DNA of 64,000 nt from Cladorrhinum sp. PSN259 (Eukaryota > Ascomycota > Sordariomycetes > Sordariales > Podosporaceae): positions 248,001-312,000 of the forward strand of contig MU867101.1 in assembly GCA_033725935.1 (NCBI GenBank), given 5' to 3'. The notes under the pieces were generated by a model, which saw only the letters and a program-made list of their open reading frames with translations, had not been told where the DNA came from and did not search any database. The translations under genes were made by a program, and so were the position numbers. Below, one piece after another: positions 44,200-52,729 of the stretch (the stretch's first letter is position 1; each line of letters opens with the position of its first letter).

Positions 44200-44502
44200 T
44201 TGCGGACATCAATACGATCAAGTCTATTGTCGACACGATCCTGTCGAACGGCAGGTTGCCGGTGATGTCCGTTATGAAGGTGGAGGTTATGCGGCTGAAC
44301 ATTTGCTGCCCAACGACCATCTGCCTACAGTACCGTGGGGTTTGATCAGCTCGCTTCTTCAGCCTCAGTTGCGTTTTAGCCACAGTGAGTGTGGCGTAGC
44401 TGATGACTCAGATACCAACATCTCCCTGCCGGGCTTCGCGAAGTTGACAACTTCATGCCAACAGGCTAGAACATCGCAGCATCGCAGCATCGCAGCATAC
44501 CG
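44200..44502. other. Gap between left NLR copy and transposase
   Basis: 303 bp with an 8-bp unit CATCGCAG repeated three times at 44472-44495. No clear terminal inverted repeat of the downstream transposon was found. Confidence 0.4.
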
Positions 44503-45439
44503 ATGGCTCCGCAACTCGCTCCCTCCCAACGTGAACAGATTCATGCTATGATACTTCGTGAGTTGCCTAATGACGCGATAGCCCAAACCATCGAGTGCAG
44601 TGAGCGCGCAGTCCGCAGAATCCGATCAAGACTTCAGCGATTCGGAACAACGACAAGCCCACCGAACCGCGTCGGCCGCGAGTCGAAGATAACCCCTCTT
44701 ATGCGCGATGCATTGGTTGAACAGCTCACAAATCAACCCGGCATGTTTCGATACGAGATGATCGATTTCCTGTACGATAATTTCGGCCTCGAGGTATCCC
44801 CCACCACCATTTCCCGAACCCTGAAGGCAGAAAGATGGACCAGAAAGACCAATGGCCGCGTAGCGAAACAACGGAACCCGGACCTACGGGAACTGTACCT
44901 TTATGTCTGGGTGTGACAAGCGGAGTGGTCACCGACACCAGGGTTGGGCGCCGAGCGGAGCAACGCCAGTGCAGGTTGACGAGTTCAACCGCGAACAACG
45001 GTTTCAGATTCTTGCTGCGTATACACAGAGTGGCGTTAGACTGGCGCGTATCTACCCTGGATCTACTAATGCCGTTATATTTGAAGATTTTATTGAACAG
45101 CTATTGCTTTATTGTGGGAAATGGCCGGAGCCGAATTCAGTCCTCGTTATGGATAATGCCTCTATTCATCGCTCAGAGAGACTTGAGCAAATGTGCGTGA
45201 ATGCTGGAGTAAGACTACTCAAACTAGCGCCCTACTCGCCAGACATGAACCCGATCGAGGAGCTCTTTACGGAGATCAAGACATACATCAAACAGCAGCG
45301 GCACAACTACGCAGACCTCTTTGAGAAGGACTTTAAGACGTTCTTGAGGATGTGTGTTGATATTGTGGGGTCTCGGGCTTCGAGCGCTGAAGGTCACTTT
45401 CGTCATTCTGGCATTTCTATAGAGTACCCTTCTGAGTAA
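44503..45439 (+). mobile_element. Tc1/mariner-family transposase, deleted and frameshifted
   Basis: Two overlapping frames make one transposase. The first (44503-44916) has paired helix-turn-helix DNA-binding domains (MAPQLAPSQREQIHAMIL ... SPTTISRTLKAERWTRK) and ends LRELYLY. The second (from about 44904 to 45439) has SGCDKRSGHRHQGWAPSG, VLVMDNASIHRSE (second catalytic Asp) and YSPDMNPIEELFTEIK (Glu). In intact relatives LYLY is followed by about 15-20 residues including FVDE with the first catalytic Asp; that piece is missing here and the frame shifts at the junction. The element is therefore inactive. Terminal repeats could not be located. Confidence 0.85.
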
Positions 45440-45499
45440 CGTAATACTGTGGAGCTATCGAGAAATAAATTGTCTATACAAATCCATCCTTACTTGTGT

Positions 45500-46804
45500 T
45501 CACATATCTTCTAGCCAAGCCTTGACCTTGCTAACAAACTGAATAGCAATCCCTCGCTTAACACCTTTCTCAGCAAGAGACCGGGCTTCAACATCCTGAG
45601 CGAAGTACAGCCGCTCAAGGTCGAGACCCTCTTCCAGTACAATCTTACAAGCCTCACGGTAACCGTTCTTCCATACTAGATCGATTACCCGAGCGCAGAG
45701 CCACTCACAGTAACGGTGCAGAGATTTATCGATTGGGGCGGGAATGTTAAGCTTAGGCGCGTGCCAACTATAAGTCTCCTCTCGAGTCTCTAGAGTCGGC
45801 CCGGTAGACCAGCCAACCGAGTCCTGGTTGCAACGTGCAGGTATAACATTTGTAATATGGATCGAGGGCGAGCTCTCGGAGAGGGAGGCCTGACGCTTCC
45901 TCTTCCTACGCTCCGAGTCTTGCTGCTCCTTAGCATAGATCAGCTCGCGGATCCATGGCGGCACATCCCCGTAAGTCTTCAACATATTACCCTCTTCAGC
46001 GTAATCGACAAGCTTTGTCAAGACACTAGTATCAAGTTTATAATGCTTCCTGTCCTCTGGATCCCGCCAGCAGTAAGTTCCTTGGCATGGAGGCCCAGTG
46101 CACCGCATGAGACAGTAAACTTCCTTCCAGACAGTGGTCAGTCCCGCGGCTTCTTGTTCACCAAGGAGCTCGGCCCTTTCAGCAAGCTGTGTAGCTATAA
46201 CCCCTCCTCGTCTCGTAATTTACTGCGTCCTAACTGCAACCTATTTTATAGTCTCTTTGTAAATGAACGAGATATCAATCCTCAGCTGCCTTCCCTCATG
46301 AAGGAGATGGCTCCAGGCCACCAGCTGGTTCTCTACAACCCCCCAATCGATGTCCAGCTCGTCAAAGCGTTTTGTCAGATCTCGCTGCGAGCGGTCGGTC
46401 ACGGATACAACAACGTTCGTCTCGTCTGGATCGTAACACTTATTTCGCGGCGTCTTTTTCACCAAAAGCTACTGCAGCTTCAGCTTCAGCGTCCGGTCCC
46501 AAAAAGCGCCAGGCGCTAGCACGACGTTCTGTTCTGTATCGTTTGTAAGCTTTGACAGTCTTCCTTTCTTCAATAGCATTTTCCATTCGATAGAGTAATG
46601 GATGCATGTGGGTGGGGATTCGTCATATGGCAGGTTGGGGTTCCAGTCAGCCAGTTGGAGCAGTGGCAGTCCCGGTCTGCCTCTCTGTGGTTGATCCTGC
46701 AGTGCGAGACTCGTGCTGCGGCTGCCATGGGCGAGTTCAGGAGTTCGGTAATCGAGATCGTCCTCGTTATACCATTGGTCTATGTCGAAATCCAGGCTAT
46801 CCAT
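45500..46804 (-). pseudogene. Multicopy fungal family of unknown function, three in-frame stops
   Basis: A single minus-strand frame from the ATG at 46804 (MDSLDFDIDQW) to the stop at 45500. It has blocks recalled from a large, expanded fungal family: PPTCIHYSIEWKMLL, TDRSQRDLTKRFDELDIDW, LRIDISFIYKET, LMRCTGPPCQGTYCWRDP and HYKL. Three in-frame stops interrupt it: TAG 46469-46471, TAG 46241-46243 and TAA 46220-46222. Each is one C-to-T step from CAG or CAA. The frame is otherwise intact, so the decay is recent or mutationally biased. The function of the family is not known to me. Confidence 0.75.
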
Positions 46805-47393
46805 GGGGGCGACTACTTGGTAAAGAGGAGGCGAATCTGGCTCCGATGATGACTCGAAAGAGCCCACGACCAACGTGTCAGCGTACCGAGAAACCGGACG
46901 CCGCGCTATTTTAGCCGAAGAACAGCCGCTGTGGATCTTGTATTCACAACCCCGGGCTTAAAGTTTTCGACCACATCGCGAAATCCGTGCAAGACATGGT
47001 TAGCGTCAACCCGACGGGGGCAACGTGCAACAGTTTTCGCTCGCCGAATTTCCCACGAAGATCTTAGCCGCTGCTTTTTCGTTCGAGGATAGCGCTCGAC
47101 GATGGCCGCTTGCCATGACACGTCGATCACCAATTCCATCCAGCGTTCCCAGATCCTTCCACATGTTGCTAGGTGCCACCTTACGAGCTCCCAATCGCGC
47201 GCAGCGAATTCTCTCGATATACCAATTTTATCTATGCCGAAGACTACCGTGCTCACCAGATAACGATTTGAAGATGGGATGGAGGCTGGTCCGCTTGTCC
47301 GCTATGTGGTACATCCGCACGCAGCAGCTACTAAATGGATTCAAGCGTTGTCCGTAAATAGCAAAGCAAGCAATAGGAACAAATATACAAGAT
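46805..47393. other. Gap between the decayed gene and the effector gene
   Basis: 589 bp. Overlapping short frames exist on both strands (one of 116 residues on the minus strand at 46906-47256), but no domain is recognised and I do not call a gene. Confidence 0.4.
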
Positions 47394-48256
47394 CTACATC
47401 CTTCCCCCAAACGTAGCACTGATGGTGCCGCTGTTGACTCCCACCTGCTGGCCACTATTATTGCTTCCAAAGGTGACCGTGGTTCCCTGGCCTGCTCGGG
47501 CATTTGCGGCTGCTACCTGGATCACTGAGAGCAGTTCCTCAAACAGCATGCGTGATTCACCCAGAGCTTTCTTTTCCATCGCAACCTGCTTGGTCGCGCT
47601 CATCTGATCGGCTTCCGTTTCACCCTCGTCTGGCTCTGCTAGGGTAAGCGCTTCCAGCTGAGCACCAACCTCGGCCGACCGATCGTTTGTCGCTGTGATT
47701 GCATCATTAACCGCCGTCTCCTTTGTCGATATCATTGTCTTGATCTCTTCGGCCGCTTGCGTCTGCTGCAGGGAGCTGTGTCTAAGACTCATTAGTGCCT
47801 ATCCGTCCGGGCCTGAACTCTTACATACAAGGTCGCAATGCTCGCTACAGAAGTCAGTGTGATGTTGCAGTTCTGAAGTTGCTCCGACATGGATTTGATG
47901 TGGCCCTGTCTGAAGACGCCCAGGGTGGCGCGGTCTCGCCAGGAGAGCGTTCCATCCGTGCTGTGCCGGGTCCAGCGATCGAGAGAGGTCTTGAACCTTT
48001 CGCAGGAAGTTTTCGTGGAAGTTATCGCAGCCCTCGACTGGGCAGTAACGGCCTCGCCCAGCGATTTCCACTGCGGGTCCGTAACGGCCTGCACAGAAGC
48101 GAGAGCAAGACTCACTGATTGGAGATCGTTGGTGAGCGCCGTGACGGCATCAGGTGCGTCGGCAATGTTCTGTAAGTCCTTTACCAAGAGTCGCACGCAG
48201 TGCAGCGTTGGTGCGATGATGCCCACGACGCCAGCTGTGATACTGAATGGATCCAT
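47394..48256 (-). CDS. HeLo-like cell-death effector with C-terminal RHIM-like (PP) motif
   Basis: Two exons, 47829-48256 and 47394-47781, joined by a 47-nt intron (GTATGT...CTTAG, branch CACTAAT); 271 residues. The start MDPFSITAGVVGIIAPTLH is the typical N-terminus of the fungal HeLo-like (Helo_like_N) domain, whose first helix can insert into membranes. The helical domain runs to about residue 235. After a short linker rich in Ala/Gly the protein ends with SGQQVGVNSGTISATF, an amyloid-signalling motif shared with the adjacent NLR. In Chaetomium globosum the comparable HELLP protein kills cells when its motif is templated. No stops interrupt this gene. The gene faces away from the NLR across 193 bp. 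Confidence 0.85.
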
Positions 48257-48449
48257 GGCGAAGAGTTGGCTGAAGGTTGTGATGATTTGGAAGTCAGCAG
48301 AGAAACGCAAGTTCCTCATATTGGAACTGAGGTTGGGCAGCAATCACGTGCAGCTGAATCGACGCAGCCGCGCAGCCGCACGAGTTGGAGAGCCATTCCT
48401 GCTTCATCATCCAAGAATACACTCTTCAGCAACCATCCAACCTCATAGG
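48257..48449. promoter_or_regulatory. Shared promoter of the effector and NLR
   Basis: Only 193 bp lie between the two divergent start codons, so the pair probably shares regulation. No specific motif was identified. Confidence 0.45.
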
Positions 48450-49988
48450 ATGCAATCCACGTCTTTCGGACCCGGAAACCGGGGACAGCAGGTGGGGCAG
48501 AACTACGGGACGATCAATGCAGAGTTCCACCTCCCGCCGGGTAAGATTAGCTCCACTCCGATGCATTGCCGACCCCTGACGTTCTCAGAACGACCAGAAA
48601 CGCCGCCGCAACCGTTCGCGACCATCCCCTTCTCGCGCGATTCCGATTTCGTCGACCGCGGAGACATCCTCGAACAAATCAACCAGCTATGTTCCGAGCC
48701 TGCTGCTCGCGTAGCCCTCGTGGGCCTCGGGGGGGTTGGCAAATCGCAGCTGGCCATCGAATTCGCTCACCGGATCGCAGCGGGGCAGCCCGGCACATGG
48801 GTGTTCTGGTTCCACGCCGGCACACAGGCGCGCGTCGAGGAGGGCTTCAGGACGATTGCCGATACTGTCAAGCTACCCGGACGCAACCAACCCAAAGCCA
48901 ATATCCCACAGCTGGTGTACGGCTGGCTGTCTAACGAACGGAATAGCAGATGGATTATAATCCTCGACAGCGCTGACGACTACGATGTATTCTACGCACC
49001 GGCTAGCAGCGGCGTATCTAACGAGCACCTGTTCGCAAACTTCCTACCACAGAGTCGGAATGGATCAATTATTGTCACAACACGTAACAAAGACCTGGCC
49101 CGTAGGCTGACCGGTCGCCCTCAAAATATGATCGAAGTCGGGCCGATGACGCAGACGGACGCCCTTACGCTTCTGAAGAACAAGTTAGGGTCGCTCTCGG
49201 ATATGAGCGTAGCGACCGATCTCGTACAAGCGCTCGACCTTATTCCACTGGCCATCAGCCAGGCTGCTGCCTACATATATGCGAGAGTACCGCGGAGCTC
49301 GCCCGAGAGGTATCTAGCCGAATTCCGGGAGAGCGAGCGTAAAAAGAGCATGCTGTTACAATACGATGGCGGAGACCTACGGCGGGATGGAGGGGCGTCA
49401 AACACGATTCTTACGACGTGGCAGATATCTTTTGACCATATCCGGTCCAAGCGACCGTCTGTAGCGAACCTCCTATCACTGATGAGCTTTTTCGACCGAC
49501 AAGGCATACCTGAGTGGGTTCTGAAGACTTCTAGAACCAGCACGGACATAATACAAGGAAGGAGTCTAAACGAGGCCGGAGACAGGGAATTTGATGACGC
49601 AGGCGGTCTCTTAGCATTGCTACGTTATTTCGGAATTCGTCGTCTATTTCGTCGTCATCTCCTCGTCGCAGACGAGGTTAAAGGCGGGAAACCGAATGAT
49701 AGCGGTGCCATAGGTAAAGAAACAAATAGCCATACGGACTATAATATAAAGGACGGATTTGAAGATGACGTGGCGATGCTAAGGGACTACTGTCTTATTG
49801 CCATAAACGCAGTCGGAGATGAATTTGAGATGCATGGACTTGTGCAGCTATCAATAAGAAGTTGGCTGGAAGCATCTGGGCAGCAGGAGACATTCAAGCG
49901 GCAGTATATCGAGCGAATGGCAGCGTCATTCCCACCGGGGGAGTACGAGAACTGGGCGACGTGTCAGAGTCTCTTCGCACATGTTTAA
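48450..49988 (+). CDS. PP-motif NB-ARC NLR (sensor), ends at a stop shared with the left copy
   Basis: Exons 48450-48540 and 48589-49988; the 48-nt intron (GTAAGA donor, CTGAC branch, TCTCAG acceptor) is stop-free and a multiple of three, so it can be misread as coding. The spliced product is 496 residues to the TAA at 49986-49988. Residues 6-24 hold RGQQVGQNYGTINAEF, the motif matching the neighbouring effector's C-terminus. The join gives LPPERPETPP. NB-ARC motifs follow: P-loop VGLGGVGKSQ (~residues 75-85), Walker B WIIILDSADD, SIIVTTRNKD, LDLIPLAISQAAAYI, and EFEMHGLVQLSIR in the MHD position. The homologous frame continues into TPRs after the stop. Confidence 0.85.
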   Translation: MQSTSFGPGNRGQQVGQNYGTINAEFHLPPGKISSTPMHCRPLTFSERPETPPQPFATIPFSRDSDFVDRGDILEQINQLCSEPAARVALVGLGGVGKSQLAIEFAHRIAAGQPGTWVFWFHAGTQARVEEGFRTIADTVKLPGRNQPKANIPQLVYGWLSNERNSRWIIILDSADDYDVFYAPASSGVSNEHLFANFLPQSRNGSIIVTTRNKDLARRLTGRPQNMIEVGPMTQTDALTLLKNKLGSLSDMSVATDLVQALDLIPLAISQAAAYIYARVPRSSPERYLAEFRESERKKSMLLQYDGGDLRRDGGASNTILTTWQISFDHIRSKRPSVANLLSLMSFFDRQGIPEWVLKTSRTSTDIIQGRSLNEAGDREFDDAGGLLALLRYFGIRRLFRRHLLVADEVKGGKPNDSGAIGKETNSHTDYNIKDGFEDDVAMLRDYCLIAINAVGDEFEMHGLVQLSIRSWLEASGQQETFKRQYIERMAASFPPGEYENWATCQSLFAHV

Positions 49989-51962
49989 GTAGCTCTTGGT
50001 TACGAACCGGGCGAGAATACGGGGGGGAAATGGGCGACTCTTTTGCATAACGGGGGTTGGTATGCATGGTCGCAAGGGAGATACGATGTTGCAGAGCAGA
50101 TGGTAGGCAAATCGAGGATGGTCCGCGAGAAGAAGCTGGGAAAAGGGGATATAGCGACTCTGACAAGCACATCATTATTTGCTCTGATCCTACAATACCA
50201 GGGCCGGTGGAAGGAGGCTGAGAAGCTAGAGGTGCAGGTGATGGAGACTCGCAAGACCAAGCTTGGGGCGGATCATCCAGATACGCTAATGAGCATGGCT
50301 AACCTAGCGTCGACATTTTCGAAGCAGGGCCGGTGGGAGGAAGCTGAGAAGTTGTTTGTGCAGGTGATGGAAACTCGCAAGACTAAGCTTGGGGCGGATC
50401 ATCCAGATACGCTGTCGAGCATGGCTAACCTAGCGTTGACATTTTGGAACCAGGGCCGGTGGGAGGAAGCTGAGAAGCTGAACGTGCAGGTGATGGAGAC
50501 TCGCAAGACTAAGCTTGGGGCCGATCATCCAGATACGCTAACGAGCATGGCTAACCTAGCGTCGACATTTTGGAACCAGGGCCGGTGGGAGGAAGCTGAG
50601 AAGCTGTTTGTGCAGGTGATAGAGACTTTCAAGACCAAGCTTGGCGCCGATCATCCAGATACACTGACGAGCATGGCCAACCTAGCGTTGACATTTTGGA
50701 ACCAGGGCCGGTGGGAGGAAGCTGAGAAGCTGGAGGTGCAGGTGATGGAGACTTTTAAGACCAAGCTTGGGGCCGATCATCCAGATACGCTGACGAGCAT
50801 GGCTAACTTAGCGTCGACATTTGGGAACCAAGGCCGGTGGGAGGAAGCTGAGAAGCTGGAGGTGCAGGTGATGGAGACTCGCAAGACCAAGCTTGGGGCC
50901 GATCATCCAGATACGCTGACGAGCATGGCCAACCTAGCATTGACATATAGGGACCAGGGCCGGTTGGAGGAAGCTGAGAAGTTGTTTGTGCAGGTGATGG
51001 AAACTCGCAAGACCAAGCTTGGGGCGGATTATCCAGATACGCTAATGAGCATGGCCAACCTAGCGTTGACATTTTGGAACCAGGGCCGGTGGGAGGAAGC
51101 TGAGAAGCTGAACGTGCAGGTGATAGAGACTCGCAAGACTAAGCTTGGGGCCGATCATCCAGATACGCTAACGAGCATGGCCAACCTAGCGTCGACATTT
51201 TGGAACCAGGGCCGGTTGGAGGAAGCTGAGAAGCTGTTTGTGCAGGTGATAGAGACTTTTAAGACCAAGCTTGGGGCCGATTATCCTTTTACGCTGACGA
51301 GCATGGCCAACCTAGCGTTGATATTTTGGAACCAGGGCCGGTAGGAGGAAGCTGAGAAGCTGAACGTGCAGGTGATGGAGACTCGCAAGACTAAGCTTGG
51401 GGCCGATCATCCAGATACGCTAACGAGCATGGCCAACCTAGCGTCGACATTTGGGAACCAAGGCCGGTGGGAGGAAGCTGAGAAGCTGTTAGTGCAGGTG
51501 ATGGAGATGAGCAAGACCAAGCTTGGGGTCGAACATCCAGATACGCTGACGAGCATGGCCAACCTAGCGTCGACATTTGGGAACCAAGGCCGGTGGGAGG
51601 AAGCTGAGAAGTTGGAGGTGCAGGTGATGGAGATGAGCAAGACCAAGCTTGGGGCCGATCATCCAGATACGCTGATGAGCATGGCCAACCTAGCGTCGAC
51701 ATTTTGGAAGCAGGACCGGTGGGAGGAGGCTAAGAAGCTGGACGTGCAGGTGATGGAGACTCGCAAGACCAAGCTTGGGGCCGATCATCCAGATACGCTG
51801 ACGAGCATGGCCAACCTCGCTTTTACTTGGAAAAGCCAAGGTCGACACTCGGATGCTTTAGCGTTGATGGAACAGTGTGCCCAGACTCGGCAGCGACTAC
51901 TTGGTGCAGAGCATCCAGCCACGCTGTCGTCATTGGCCACCGTCGCCCAATGGAGTAGTTAG
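49989..51962 (+). pseudogene. TPR domain of the NLR, separated by a premature stop
   Basis: Same frame as the NB-ARC part. After the TAA come 18 codons to an ATG at 50043; the sequence HNGGWYAWSQGRYDVAEQM and 14 TPR units follow. A second stop, TAG at 51342-51344, replaces the Trp of QGRWEEAEKL in unit 10 (a G-to-A change, TGG to TAG). The frame resumes at once and ends SSLATVAQWSS at 51962. If either stop was overcome, the full-length sensor would be about 1,150 residues. TPRs of this type are the ligand-sensing part of fungal NLRs. Confidence 0.8.
50166..51930 (+). repeat. TPR tandem array, right copy (14 units)
   Basis: Fourteen 126-bp units, each 42 residues, with most bases identical from unit to unit. 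Variation concentrates at a few residues: the two after SMANLAxTF (WN, GN, SK, RD), the one after EEAEKL (F, E, N, L, D) and the two in VMExx (TR, TF, MS). The last unit (FTWKSQGRHSDALALMEQ) is divergent, as expected for a capping repeat. Confidence 0.9.
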
Positions 51963-52296
51963 ACTGTGGTTCGTCGTTTCGTTTATGGCCTAATCCGGAG
52001 AATTGTTTTTCATTATGCTTACTGTGATACGAGTCCATACTTATGCAGCTATCAGGTCGCTGTTATGCGCATATATGATTGGATTAGCAAATTCTTTTTC
52101 CCAGTCGTGACAGTGCCAAAAGCGGCTAGTTCATTTATACGGTGGTTACGAAATGGAGCCAATTTTGGAGCTGACTTGTACCAGTACAGAGTGGGCACCC
52201 ACGCACAGTGTTAGCCGCAAGCCAGGGGTGAAACTGGCCCGTGCGGAGAAAGTTTGAACACTGGAATCGTGGACACTGATTTCGGTCTCTACAGTA

Positions 52297-52729
52297 ACTT
52301 GGTTGTTTGACTTTCGTTATTGAACTGTACTCTTTCGGAAAAAGCGTTGTTGACTCCACCTTCAGTCTTGCGCTACCCATCTTTCAGGGATGGAAGTGTA
52401 TCTAAACGGCTTATGTCTCGGAATAGATCGGGGTGTGTACGGGGCCAGCGGAAGCAAGGAGCGCAGCCGGCCAAGCGATTGGGGAAACTATTTTGGGGAA
52501 CACTGTGCCCGGAAAAAGGGTAGGCAGAGGCACCCGACATTTTATTTCGCGCTTTTGCTTCGATTCCATTCCGACATCACCAAGTTCTCGTTTCTGATAT
52601 AGAAGGCACGTTGGGTAGGTTTCATGCACTTGCAACAATTTGGTAGCACCCGCTGCTAACCACCACCACCACCTGCCGCGCTAGGTACCTACCTAGTCCA
52701 TCCTCCTTTGTCAGGCGACTTTTTCTAGT
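52297..52729. promoter_or_regulatory. FUM1 upstream region, right border of the island
   Basis: 433 bp between the end of the right arm and the FUM1 start. Short CAC repeats and a GGTACCTACCTAG stretch lie near 52660-52697. No gene is supported. Confidence 0.4.

Larger units (their letters stand above)
48450..52296 (+). repeat. Right arm of the NLR inverted duplication
   Basis: Inverted partner of 41198-44199. It carries the same gene with 14 rather than 8 TPR units, and about 335 bp of homologous 3' flank. Confidence 0.85.

Noticed and set aside
44360..45480. Terminal inverted repeats of the transposon (TAGCCACAGT near 44376, ACTGTGGAGCTA near 45447)
   Set aside because: The match is short and gapped, and no clear target-site duplication was found, so the element ends are left open.
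46906..47256. 116-residue minus-strand frame
   Set aside because: No domain, overlapping frames on the other strand of similar size, and the region lies in decayed DNA.
47889..48449. 187-residue N-terminal extension of the NLR
   Set aside because: The frame is open, but it is antisense to the effector gene and has no domain; the motif and start at 48450 fit the family.
49989..50042. An intron removing the shared TAA in the NLR
   Set aside because: Coding similarity is continuous on both sides of the stop in both copies, and no donor/acceptor pair of plausible length spans it.
50803..51702. Minus-strand frames of about 80-103 residues across the TPR array
   Set aside because: They are antisense shadows created by the 126-bp repeat having no stop in that frame.
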